Shown here piece by piece: positions 45,186 through 54,830 of a stretch of DNA of 64,000 nucleotides. The notes under the pieces are model-generated. The model was given only the letters and a program-made list of their open reading frames with translations, was not told where the DNA came from and made no database searches. Position 1 is the stretch's first letter. The number at the start of each line of letters is the position of its first letter. Origin of the DNA: Bacteroidales bacterium 52_46. Lineage in GTDB: Bacteria; Bacteroidota; Bacteroidia; Bacteroidales; Muribaculaceae. Made by a program: the position numbers and the translations under genes. The stretch is taken from the NCBI GenBank assembly GCA_001915385.1, contig MNQK01000033.1, positions 4,972-68,971 of the forward strand, read 5' to 3'.

Positions 45186-45193
45186 TAAATTTG
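45186..45193 (+). promoter_or_regulatory. -7 box and long leader of the SusCD locus
   Basis: TAAATTTG is the best promoter match in the 589-bp gap, giving a leader of about 240 bases. The leader contains a CGTATC/GATACG stem (45321-45358) with an inner CCGG/CCGG pairing, but no riboswitch class I recognise. The rest of the gap is AT-rich. Confidence 0.4.
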
Positions 45194-45437
45194 CGTCATA
45201 AATATATAGACAGGGTTTAAAAACGTCGCACGGCGCGTTAACGCGTCAAAAGTTTTGTAAATAACCTAAAAGTTTCTAAAAATATTGTTATAATGTGCAT
45301 AATTTTGTCGCGTGTCATTCCGTATCTACGGCCGGAAATCGCTCCGGAAACGGATACGCCATGAAAGACATTCCCTCGTCAGGGACATGACCAGACAAAC
45401 AAACCATTCATTAACCCATATCTAAAACCACATCGCA

Positions 45438-48050
45438 ATGCATTTAGGAGTACCGAAAAGAATGGTGCAGCTGTTGGCTGCCGCCTTATTGGCGTCGACG
45501 ACAGTAAGCGTCACCTCTTGCAAGGACGATTACATCTATGATGACCATGAGCCGGACTATCTCGGCGCGAGCATCTATGAGTATCTTCAGCAGCAAGGCA
45601 ACTTTACCAACATGTTGCGTCTTATTGACGACCTCGGTTACCGTGAAACACTCGTCAAGACGGGTTCCAAGACATTATTCCCCGCCAACGACGCCGCTTT
45701 CGAGCGTTTTTACCAATCCAATCCCTACGGCGCGCACAGCTACGAGGAGCTGACGGTGTCGCAGAAGCGTATCATCATGAACGCGAGCATGATCAACATG
45801 GCTTACCTTTCGGACATGCTTCCCAACACCTCCAATCCCGACAATTCCGACAACGGCGGAAAGGGCCAGGCGCTGCGCCGCGGCACATCATCTACCAATA
45901 TGGACTCGGTGCAGGCCATACCCGGTACGACCCTTCCGGAGACAATTTTCTGGGAACGCTTCAAGGACGACAAAGTGTTCCTGACCGCCCAGGCTCCCAT
46001 GATGGTGCACTTCACGCCGCAGATGATGAACGCCAAGGGCATCACGAGCAACGATTTCAATCTTTTCTTCGGACAGCCGTACAACGGTTCCGATATTTTT
46101 GTTAATAATGTACGCGTAATCCATCCCGACATCATCTGCAAGAACGGTTATATACATGAGATGGAAGAGGTCGCGCTCCCGTCGGAGACAATGGCCGAGG
46201 CCATCGGCCGTCTGGACAATACCACGATCTTCAACAAGCTGCTCGACAAATTCAGCGCTCCTTACTACGACGGCGGCATCGACGCTTCCGTCAAAGAGTA
46301 TTACAACGGTTCGACCGCCCTGCGTCCCGTCATTCCGGGGCTTTCGGCCAACGACTCCGTTTTCGTGAAGCGCTACTTCAACGAGCAGACGGCATCGACA
46401 GGTCCCAAAGGGGAAGGCCTCTCGTCATACGGTATGCTTTACTACGACCCCAACAACACCACCTTCGGAGGCAACTCCGACATGGGAGTGATGTTCGTGC
46501 CCACCGACGCCGCCATGATGGAATATTTCAACGGTTCGGAAGGCGGCTACCTGCGTGACTCTTACGGCGACTGGGACAACGTGCCCACCGACCTGCTCGC
46601 AACTTTCCTGAAAAACCATCAGAAACGTTCGTTCATGGCATCGCTTCCCCACCTGTGGCCAACGCTTACCGACGAGACGAGCTACGCCATCAAGCTCAAC
46701 GAAGGCAACGTCGTCAATACCGTGCTGACATCAAACGGCGTGGTATTCGTCATCGACAAGGTCATACCTCCCATCGACTATAAGGCCACTTACGCCTCGA
46801 CCCTCACTTCGGAGCATACCAAGGTGATGAAATGGGCGCTGACCGACAACTGGAACAACCTCGGTGATGAAAACGCAATGTACTTCTTCATGTACCTGCG
46901 TTCGATGGAGAACATGTACAACCTCATCGTTCCCACCGACGAGGCGCTCCTCAACTACCGCGAGCCTATTTCATGGCAGCTCGGCGGAGCCGCACGCCGC
47001 ATCTGGGAATTCTATTACGATGCCGACAAGAACGCCGTCTACGCCGATATATATTATGTGGACGAGAACGGCGAGAAAGGCGAGATGGAGCGTAAGATGA
47101 CAGACCAGAACATCGTGCGCAACCGCTTGACCGACATCATCGACATGAATATCGTCATCGGCACCAACGACGGCACGACCCTCGGAGGCTACGTCAACGA
47201 CTCCAACGCCAACTACTTCCTGACCAAGGGAGGCGCCACAATCTATGCCACGGGCAAAGGCACCGACGTAGTGTTCAACGGCGGCGGCGACATGGAGATG
47301 GGCATCGAGCCGGCACATGTGGTCTACACCGAGACCGGCCACCCGTGCCTGTATGACTCGCAGAACGGACGCACATTCTTCATCGACCATATACTCCACG
47401 ACCCGGTCAAGAACGTCTACGATGTGCTCGGCGAGCATGAGGAGTTCAGCCGCTTCTTCGAGCTGTGTATGGGCGACGAGCAGGTATCGACCAACTTCAT
47501 CGACGACAAGGACTTTGTCGACATATTCGGCACAAAATACTCTAAGGAAGCCAAAATATGCGGTATCGGCCACGTAGTGAACAACTTCAACAACTACCGC
47601 TACACCATTCTTGTACCGACCAACGAAGCTCTCGACGCAGCCTTCGCAGCCGATTCCGACCTGTGGACATGGGAAGAAATCGCAGCTGAGGAGGATATGG
47701 CGGTGAAGAAGGAGAAAGCGCTCTACCTGCTTTCATTCCTACGCTACCACTTCGTCGACAACTCGGCTTATATCTCGGGCGCAGCCTACGGACCGATGGT
47801 CTACGAAACAGGTTCGCGCAACGAATATGACCGCTTCCGCCGTCTGACTATAGGCTCCAACGGCCACGACATGACCATCAGCGACGAGACAGGCCACACC
47901 GCAAGAGTGCTCACCTCGACCGGATGCTACAACTACATGGCACGCGACATCATCGGCAACGCCGAAGACCCGCAGGACGCAACCCGTATATTTGCATCGT
48001 CACGCGCAGTCATCCACCTTATCGACCGTGCTTTAACACCTAAAAAATAA
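45438..48050 (+). CDS. Surface lipoprotein with four FAS1 (fasciclin) domains
   Basis: The 870-residue product is a lipoprotein (Cys28 in STTVSVTSC), followed by KDDY, which fits the Bacteroides surface-export signal. FAS1 H1-type motifs recur four times: TLFPANDAAFERF (near residue 78), MFVPTDAAMMEYF (about 352), LIVPTDEALLNY (about 494) and ILVPTNEALDAAF (about 723). FAS1 domains mediate adhesion or ligand binding in many organisms. The gene opens a seven-gene operon, 21 bases before SusC, where a surface glycan-binding protein often stands, so a glycan- or protein-capture role at the transporter is inferred. Confidence 0.88.
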   Translation: MHLGVPKRMVQLLAAALLASTTVSVTSCKDDYIYDDHEPDYLGASIYEYLQQQGNFTNMLRLIDDLGYRETLVKTGSKTLFPANDAAFERFYQSNPYGAHSYEELTVSQKRIIMNASMINMAYLSDMLPNTSNPDNSDNGGKGQALRRGTSSTNMDSVQAIPGTTLPETIFWERFKDDKVFLTAQAPMMVHFTPQMMNAKGITSNDFNLFFGQPYNGSDIFVNNVRVIHPDIICKNGYIHEMEEVALPSETMAEAIGRLDNTTIFNKLLDKFSAPYYDGGIDASVKEYYNGSTALRPVIPGLSANDSVFVKRYFNEQTASTGPKGEGLSSYGMLYYDPNNTTFGGNSDMGVMFVPTDAAMMEYFNGSEGGYLRDSYGDWDNVPTDLLATFLKNHQKRSFMASLPHLWPTLTDETSYAIKLNEGNVVNTVLTSNGVVFVIDKVIPPIDYKATYASTLTSEHTKVMKWALTDNWNNLGDENAMYFFMYLRSMENMYNLIVPTDEALLNYREPISWQLGGAARRIWEFYYDADKNAVYADIYYVDENGEKGEMERKMTDQNIVRNRLTDIIDMNIVIGTNDGTTLGGYVNDSNANYFLTKGGATIYATGKGTDVVFNGGGDMEMGIEPAHVVYTETGHPCLYDSQNGRTFFIDHILHDPVKNVYDVLGEHEEFSRFFELCMGDEQVSTNFIDDKDFVDIFGTKYSKEAKICGIGHVVNNFNNYRYTILVPTNEALDAAFAADSDLWTWEEIAAEEDMAVKKEKALYLLSFLRYHFVDNSAYISGAAYGPMVYETGSRNEYDRFRRLTIGSNGHDMTISDETGHTARVLTSTGCYNYMARDIIGNAEDPQDATRIFASSRAVIHLIDRALTPKK

Positions 48051-48071
48051 ACAAGCTAACCTCACATACAC

Positions 48072-51000
48072 ATGAGAAATCTACGATTATTATTAATGCT
48101 GATGCTCTTGGCTGTGACGCAGCTCAGTTACGGCCAGGCATCGTCAATCATCCGAGGTACGGTGGTCGACGAGAATGGCGAGCCAATCATCGGCGCACAG
48201 CTCCATGAGGTGGACAAGAACAACCGTGTATACTCCAACACGGCTACCGACTTCAACGGCGAGTTCTCCTTAGCAATCAAGAATCCCAACAATAAGCTGA
48301 AAGTGTCGTACGTAGGCTTCAAGCCTCAGACACTTCCCATAAAGCCCAACATGCACATCGTGATGAAGGACGCCTCGACGCTTTCGGAAGTGCAGGTGAC
48401 GGCCTCGCGTATGAGCAACGACGGCTCGATGCCTATCCCCATGCGTGAGCTTTCGGGTGCCACACAGACCATCAACACCAAGGAGTTCGAGGGATTGTCG
48501 GTGACCTCAATCGACGACGCCCTCCAGGGACGTATGGCAGGTCTCGACATCGTGTCAAACTCAGGTGACCTCGGTTCCGGTTCATCGATGCGTATCCGCG
48601 GTTCGGGTTCAATCAACTCCAACGCCGAGCCACTCATCGTGCTCAACGACATCCCCTACGAGAGCCACGTCGACGAGTCGTTCGACTTCTCCAACGCCAC
48701 TCAGGAACAGTTCGCCAACCTTCTGGCCATCAACCCCGAGGATATCGAGGAAATCACCGTGCTCAAGGACGGTGCGGCCGCAGCCGTATACGGTGCACGC
48801 GGTGCCAACGGTGTCATCCTCATCAAGACCAAGCGCGGTGTGAAAGGTCCGCCCCGCGTGCAGTACCTCTACAAATTCTCCATGCACAAGCAGCCCAAAG
48901 GACGTAAGATGCTCAACGGCGACGACTACACCATGCTCATGAAGCAGGCATATTTCAATCCCGGACAGGATGAAAACGCCGGCAACATACCCGAGTACAA
49001 CTACGACCCCACGTATTCCGAATACTGGAACTTCGTCAACAACACCGACTGGGTCGACGAAGTGACACAATACGGTTATACCCACGACAATACCGTCAAC
49101 GTGAACGGTGGCGGCGAGAAAGCCAAATACCGCGCGTCGCTCGGCTATCTCACACAGACCGGTACCATCATCGAGCAGAAACTCGACCGTATATCGGCGT
49201 TGATGAACCTCGACTATCAGGTATCCGACCGATTGAAATTCTCGACCGAGTTCTCACTCACCCACACCAAGAATCACAAGACGTATGACGAGTACGGCAA
49301 CATACTCGACATCGCCTACCGCAAGATGCCTAACGTAGGCGTGTACCGCCGCGACGACACCGGCGCCCTCACCAACGATTTCTACATCATACCGCAGTCG
49401 TCGCAGCTCGACGCTTCGCAGAAAAACCTTGTCAACCCCGTGGCTATGGCCCATCTTGCCAAGTACGACGAGACATCGATGCGTATCATCCCGACACTGC
49501 GCGTGCAGTATGACATACTCAATCCCGAGAAGCACCGTTTGCGCTATCAGGGCTACGTGCAGTTCGATATCGAGAACCGCAAGGACGACCGAGTGCTTCC
49601 GCGCGAGCTTACCTCCTACGCATGGAACAATGACAACGTCAACCGCGTGTCGCGTCGCGACGCCGAGTCGCTCAACATGCAGACCAAGCACGAACTCCTG
49701 TTCATGCCTCAGATAGGCCACGGCCACTCGCTGATGCTGCTCGGAGCGTGGGAGCTTACCTCGGGTAACTCGCAGGCTCAGGAATTCCGCAAATACGGTA
49801 TGCCCAACGGCATCGAGTCGCCGACCGTGCCCGGTAACGAACGCTCGTTCAGCTCAGGCAAAGGAGAATGGCACTCGATGGCCTACATGGGACGTCTGCA
49901 CTACGCGTTCAAAGAGCGCTATATCCTCGACGTGACCGTACGCCGCGACGGCAGCACCCGTTTCGGTCCCGGCAACCGCTGGGGTACATTCCCTGCCGTG
50001 TCAGGTAAATGGATTCTCTCCGACGAAAAGTGGTTTGACTCCTGGGAATGGTTCAATACATTCGGTATCCGCGCCGGCTACGGTAAGACCGGCCGTATGC
50101 CCGACGCCGAGTACCTGCACTATGCGCGCTACAACTCAAACTACGGTTCGGGAGGCGGTAACTCATATATCGACATCTCCACGCTCAAGCCCGCGTCAAT
50201 CCGTCTGAGCAACCTCAAGTGGGAGACAGCCAACTCGGTCAACTTCGGTATCGACGCCAACCTGTTCAACTATAAGGTCAACTTCGACTTCAACGTGTTC
50301 AAGGACAAGAACAAAGACCTCCTTTTCTCCAACCAGACCATCCCGTCGTCGACCGGTTTCGGCTCCATCAGCTACATCAACGGCGGCTCTATGGAGAAGA
50401 GCGGATGGGAGTTTAACTTCTGGACACAGAACCTGCTTAAGTTCAACGACTTCTCGTTTGACTTCAACTTCAACCTGTCGAACTACAACTCGAAAATCAC
50501 CTACATGCTTCCCGAAATCCTCGAGTCGTATGAAGGCCAGTTCGTCAAGACCCCCAACGACTCGCGTTTCGTCAACCGCGTGCAGCTCGGCAACGCCTAC
50601 GGTTCGATCTACGGTCTGCGCTACAAGGGTGTGTACCAGTACAGCGACTATGTGGAAGGCCGCGAGGGCACCTGCCCGTTCGTGAAGAACGCCGACGGCG
50701 AGTACATCAAGGACTCCAACGGCAACCCGATGCCCATGTACTATGACTACGGCGGCATCAACTACAAGTTCCGCGGCGGTGACGCCATCTATGAGGATAT
50801 CAACCACGACGGTACAATCGACGAGCTCGACATTGTCTACTTAGGCAACTGTAACCCCAAGCTCTACGGCGGTTTCGGATTTACGTTCCGCTGGCGCCAG
50901 CTTTCGGTCAACGCGTTCTTCAACTTCCGTACAGGCAACAAGATTGCCAACTACGCCCGCATGCGCGCCGAGAACATGTACACCAACGACAACCAGTCAA

Positions 51001-51347
51001 TCGCCACCAACTGGCGCTGGCGTAAAGAGGGCGATGTCACCGACATGCCCCGCGCGCTCTACCAGTACGGCTACAACTGGATGCCGTCAGACCGCTTCGT
51101 GGAAAACGGCGACTTCCTGCGCTTCAAGTATCTCACATTCAATTACGGGTTTACCAAGGAAGTATGTCAAGCACTGCGTCTGCAGCAACTTAATCTTTAC
51201 CTGACCCTCAACAACCTGTGCACCTGGACCAAATACACCGGTGTAGACCCCGAAATCTCACCCAACGGCATGACCGGCGTGTGCGAGGACTGGAGTTCGA
51301 CTCCGCGTTCGCAATACTTTACATTCGGTCTGACTGTAGGTTTCTAA
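48072..51347 (+). CDS. SusC-family TonB-dependent transporter (first)
   Basis: The 1091-residue outer-membrane product has a signal peptide and a CarboxypepD_reg-like domain (IIRGTVVDENGEPIIGAQLH). The plug follows, with ALQGRMAGLDIVSNSGDLGS and VLKDGAAAAVYGARGANGVI, and then a long barrel ending in the aromatic YFTFGLTVGF typical of outer-membrane proteins. SusC proteins import oligosaccharides with energy from TonB-ExbBD. A matching SusD lid follows 22 bases later. The substrate cannot be read from sequence; the nearby GH95 suggests fucosylated glycans. Confidence 0.95.
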   Translation: MRNLRLLLMLMLLAVTQLSYGQASSIIRGTVVDENGEPIIGAQLHEVDKNNRVYSNTATDFNGEFSLAIKNPNNKLKVSYVGFKPQTLPIKPNMHIVMKDASTLSEVQVTASRMSNDGSMPIPMRELSGATQTINTKEFEGLSVTSIDDALQGRMAGLDIVSNSGDLGSGSSMRIRGSGSINSNAEPLIVLNDIPYESHVDESFDFSNATQEQFANLLAINPEDIEEITVLKDGAAAAVYGARGANGVILIKTKRGVKGPPRVQYLYKFSMHKQPKGRKMLNGDDYTMLMKQAYFNPGQDENAGNIPEYNYDPTYSEYWNFVNNTDWVDEVTQYGYTHDNTVNVNGGGEKAKYRASLGYLTQTGTIIEQKLDRISALMNLDYQVSDRLKFSTEFSLTHTKNHKTYDEYGNILDIAYRKMPNVGVYRRDDTGALTNDFYIIPQSSQLDASQKNLVNPVAMAHLAKYDETSMRIIPTLRVQYDILNPEKHRLRYQGYVQFDIENRKDDRVLPRELTSYAWNNDNVNRVSRRDAESLNMQTKHELLFMPQIGHGHSLMLLGAWELTSGNSQAQEFRKYGMPNGIESPTVPGNERSFSSGKGEWHSMAYMGRLHYAFKERYILDVTVRRDGSTRFGPGNRWGTFPAVSGKWILSDEKWFDSWEWFNTFGIRAGYGKTGRMPDAEYLHYARYNSNYGSGGGNSYIDISTLKPASIRLSNLKWETANSVNFGIDANLFNYKVNFDFNVFKDKNKDLLFSNQTIPSSTGFGSISYINGGSMEKSGWEFNFWTQNLLKFNDFSFDFNFNLSNYNSKITYMLPEILESYEGQFVKTPNDSRFVNRVQLGNAYGSIYGLRYKGVYQYSDYVEGREGTCPFVKNADGEYIKDSNGNPMPMYYDYGGINYKFRGGDAIYEDINHDGTIDELDIVYLGNCNPKLYGGFGFTFRWRQLSVNAFFNFRTGNKIANYARMRAENMYTNDNQSIATNWRWRKEGDVTDMPRALYQYGYNWMPSDRFVENGDFLRFKYLTFNYGFTKEVCQALRLQQLNLYLTLNNLCTWTKYTGVDPEISPNGMTGVCEDWSSTPRSQYFTFGLTVGF

Positions 51348-51369
51348 CCATTGAAAAAACATAAACGAC

Positions 51370-52923
51370 ATGAACAAGATACTGAAATATTTTACGATAG
51401 CACTGTTGGGCGCGGGCGCTGCGTCGTGCGAAGACTTCTTCGATCTGAAGCCGCAGAATGAGATGGTGCTCGAGGAATTCTGGCAGAATGAGTCAGACGC
51501 GCTGTCGGTTGTCGGCAGCTGCTACCGCTCCATGCAGGAGCCGGGCTTCATGCAGCGTCTGCTCGTATGGGGAGAGTTCCGTTCCGACAACTGTATCCTC
51601 GGCAGCGGCGACGGCGGCGACCTCAACAACATCGCCAACCTCAACCTCCTACCCTCCAACGGTTATGCCTCATGGAGCGATTTCTACGCAGTCATCAACC
51701 TGTGCAACACCGTGGAGCATTTCGCTCCGATTGCCTACGAGCGCGACCCCAACTTCACCCTCGGACAGCTCAACGGCTACCTCGCCGAGGTCAAGACAAT
51801 ACGCGCCTACTGCTACTTCACGCTGGTGCGCGCGTTCCGCGACATACCTTTCACCACCGAGCCTACCATCGACGACACGGTGCCTATGCGTCTGCCGCAG
51901 TCAGATCCCGATGAGATAATAAATTTCCTTATCGACGACCTCAAGGCCGCCGAGCCTGGAGCCATCACCCGCTGGAGCCAGGTATCCTATACCAAGGGCC
52001 GTATCACTCAGAACGCGGTGCGCTGCCTTATCGCCGACATGTGCCTGTGGCAGGGTCGTTACGCCGAGGCCGAGGAGTATTGCAACCGCATACTCATGGA
52101 TGGCAACTCGGAGCTGGAACTTGTTTCGCCCAACAATTACAACAAGGGAGTGTTCATCGACGGCAACTCTACAGAAAGCATCTTCGAACTTCAGTTCAAC
52201 CGCGGCATCATACCCAACTATGCGGTGTGCGAGTTTTACGGCACAGCCGGCGGCCGCGGCCCGCAGAAGCAGATGGTGGCATACGATTTCACCACTACCG
52301 AGCTTTGGGACGATACCGACGAGCGCCAGTATGACTTCTATTTCGCCGATGTGGCGGGCGGTACGTTCCCCATCAAGAAATTCGTGTCATACCGCCGCGA
52401 GAACGACATACCCAACCAGATACGCGAGTCGGACTACAACGACGTGGGCGACAACGCGGGCAACACCAACTGGATATTCTACCGTCTGGCCGATGTATAC
52501 CTGATGAAAGCCGAAGCCCTTACCGAGCAGAACAAGGACTTGGGCGAGGCATTCAACCTTGTGAAGATGGTGTATGACCGTGCCAACTCGGCTTCTACCG
52601 ACGGCCTGACAGGCTCGTACGGCAACCAGGAGGCAATGCGCCAGCTCGTGCTCGACGAGCGCCAGCGCGAGTTCATGTTCGAAGGCAAGCGCTACTACGA
52701 CCTGCTCCGTGCCATCCGCAAGGACCCGTCGCGTTTCCAGCTCATAGTAAGCACCTATCTGACACCCAAATATGTCACGCTCGACCAGGCTACCATCTCG
52801 TCGAAGCTCAAGAACATGGATGCGCTCTACATGCCTATCAAGGATTCGGAGCTCAAGGCCAACCACCAGCTGAAACAGAATCCGTTCTACGAAATGTCGA
52901 CCGACATTGATGTCAAAAACTAA
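51370..52923 (+). CDS. SusD/RagB-family surface lipoprotein (first)
   Basis: The 517-residue lipoprotein (Cys20 in GAGAASCEDFFDL) has acidic residues after the Cys, for surface display. SusD helices include AEVKTIRAYCYFTLVRAF, GRITQNAVRCLIADMCLWQG and YRLADVYLMKAEAL, and a near-C-terminal LDERQREFMFEGKRYYDLLR is diagnostic. It forms the lid of the adjacent SusC transporter and captures glycans. Confidence 0.95.
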   Translation: MNKILKYFTIALLGAGAASCEDFFDLKPQNEMVLEEFWQNESDALSVVGSCYRSMQEPGFMQRLLVWGEFRSDNCILGSGDGGDLNNIANLNLLPSNGYASWSDFYAVINLCNTVEHFAPIAYERDPNFTLGQLNGYLAEVKTIRAYCYFTLVRAFRDIPFTTEPTIDDTVPMRLPQSDPDEIINFLIDDLKAAEPGAITRWSQVSYTKGRITQNAVRCLIADMCLWQGRYAEAEEYCNRILMDGNSELELVSPNNYNKGVFIDGNSTESIFELQFNRGIIPNYAVCEFYGTAGGRGPQKQMVAYDFTTTELWDDTDERQYDFYFADVAGGTFPIKKFVSYRRENDIPNQIRESDYNDVGDNAGNTNWIFYRLADVYLMKAEALTEQNKDLGEAFNLVKMVYDRANSASTDGLTGSYGNQEAMRQLVLDERQREFMFEGKRYYDLLRAIRKDPSRFQLIVSTYLTPKYVTLDQATISSKLKNMDALYMPIKDSELKANHQLKQNPFYEMSTDIDVKN

Positions 52924-52949
52924 TCTTCCAAGCTAATCCACTTAACACC

Positions 52950-54803
52950 ATGAATAAGTATCTGCTAAAATCACTGTTTATAGCCGCCCTGGCTGCCGGA
53001 ACGGGTGCTCTCACATCATGCTCCGACGATGTCGACGAGGGTGCCTATTATACATTTACCGGTGATACCGTCTGCTCGTATATCGAGAGCGACCCGCAGT
53101 TCTCAATCTTTGCGGATATGATGCACAAGACGGGCACCAACGCGTTGCTGTCGACCTACGGCCACTACACGCTGTTCCTTCCCAACGACGCCGCCTTCGA
53201 GGAGTATTTCCGCCAGAACGGGCTCTCGCTTGAGACGATGTCGGCCGACCAGATGCGCGAGATAGTCTACAACCATGTGATCAACAGTCCGGGACGCGAC
53301 TATATGTCGGAGAACTTCGAGGAAGGTGCATTGGCCGAGCCGTCGATGTCCGACAACTTCTTCGTCATCTCCTACAAGTCGAACCCCGAGATGTCGGGTC
53401 TTGAGATTTATGTCAACAAGACAGTGCTCATCACCGAGCGCGACATCGAGGTGCACAACGGTGTGGTACATCTGGTCAACAGCGTCATTTCGCCCAACAA
53501 GGACTATGTGAGCGATATTCTCACCCAGCCCGAGGTAATCGGCGACAGCCAGACTTTCAACCTCTTTGCCGAGGCATTGCGCGTCACCCACCTCTCCGAC
53601 TCGCTTGAACGTACCTACGACCTCAATTATGTGTGCCCCACAAGCAACGCGCACATCACGCAGGCCGGCTGGGACTGCATTCTCCCCAAGACAAAGCGCT
53701 ACGGCTACACGCTGTTCGTGGAGCCTGACGAAGTGTACGCAGCCCATGGCATACATTCGCTCGCCGATATGGAGCAGGTGGCACGCCGGTACTACGACAA
53801 CGGTTCCGACGACTATACCGACCGCTCCAACGCTCTGAACCAGTTTGTGGCCTACCACATACTCGACCGCTCGATGTCGACCAACATGTTCCTTTATCCG
53901 GGCCGCAACACCGTGCCCAACTCGATGAAGGACCGCGTTGAGTTCTACGAGACCATGCGTGAGTTCTACCTGCTGAAAATCAATGTGGGTCCGAAACTCA
54001 ACCTCCAGAGATCAGGCAAATGCGTCGAAGTAGTCGAGGGACTTAGCAATCTCGGCGGTGCCAACGGATACGTGCATTCAATCAATGACCTTCTGGTCTA
54101 CGACCGCGACGTGATGGAGAATGACGTGCTCAACTGCCGCATACGCACCGACATGTACAATATTCCCCCGGAGCTTACCAACAACAACATACGCTGGCAT
54201 TGCACGGAGTCGCCGGCCGACGGTGCATCGGCGCGTACGATACCCCACGACTTCTGCCTGAAGCATCTTTCGTTCACACCCGAGACCGAAATCGTGATGT
54301 GGGCATCGGAAGGCTGGACAATGTATCAGGCCGACGAGCTCAAGCTCAACGGCTGGTATGACTTCACGCTGCGCCTGCCGCCCGTACCGCCGGGCAACTG
54401 GGAAGTGCGCATGGGCTACTCGCGCGTATGGTGGCGCGGTATCGCACAGTTCTTCCTCGACGGCGAAATCCAGGGCATACCCCGCGACCTGCGTATCGAG
54501 GGCAACGACCCCCGTGTAGGCTGGGTGAAGGATACCGGAGGCCCCGAGGACAAGGAAATAGACAAGGCGATGCGCAACCGCGGCTACATGAAAGGCCCGG
54601 CCTCGGCCATCAACTACTACTACAACTCAGTGCTCCGCAACGACCAGGCCTACCTGCGTGTCATCATCGGCAACCTCAACGTACAGGAATACGGCGCACA
54701 CTATCTGCGCGCCAAGAACGTGCTCTCGCCCGGCAACGAATACAACGGCGACCTCATCGAGCTCGTGCCCGTATCGCTCATCGAATATGAAGACATATAT
54801 TAA
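52950..54803 (+). CDS. Surface lipoprotein with two FAS1 domains
   Basis: The 617-residue product has a lipobox (GALTSC, Cys24) followed by SDDVDE, consistent with surface export. FAS1-type motifs are YTLFLPNDAAFEEYF (near residue 73) and a weaker TLFVEPDEVYAAHG (about 253). The C-terminal 270 residues form another domain (ending around QEYGAHYLRAKNVLSPGNEY), rich in Trp, Tyr and Arg, which I cannot name. It sits between the two SusCD pairs and is cotranscribed with short gaps. Confidence 0.85.
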   Translation: MNKYLLKSLFIAALAAGTGALTSCSDDVDEGAYYTFTGDTVCSYIESDPQFSIFADMMHKTGTNALLSTYGHYTLFLPNDAAFEEYFRQNGLSLETMSADQMREIVYNHVINSPGRDYMSENFEEGALAEPSMSDNFFVISYKSNPEMSGLEIYVNKTVLITERDIEVHNGVVHLVNSVISPNKDYVSDILTQPEVIGDSQTFNLFAEALRVTHLSDSLERTYDLNYVCPTSNAHITQAGWDCILPKTKRYGYTLFVEPDEVYAAHGIHSLADMEQVARRYYDNGSDDYTDRSNALNQFVAYHILDRSMSTNMFLYPGRNTVPNSMKDRVEFYETMREFYLLKINVGPKLNLQRSGKCVEVVEGLSNLGGANGYVHSINDLLVYDRDVMENDVLNCRIRTDMYNIPPELTNNNIRWHCTESPADGASARTIPHDFCLKHLSFTPETEIVMWASEGWTMYQADELKLNGWYDFTLRLPPVPPGNWEVRMGYSRVWWRGIAQFFLDGEIQGIPRDLRIEGNDPRVGWVKDTGGPEDKEIDKAMRNRGYMKGPASAINYYYNSVLRNDQAYLRVIIGNLNVQEYGAHYLRAKNVLSPGNEYNGDLIELVPVSLIEYEDIY

Positions 54804-54830
54804 TCCATCATCCCATAACAGATTTCATCA

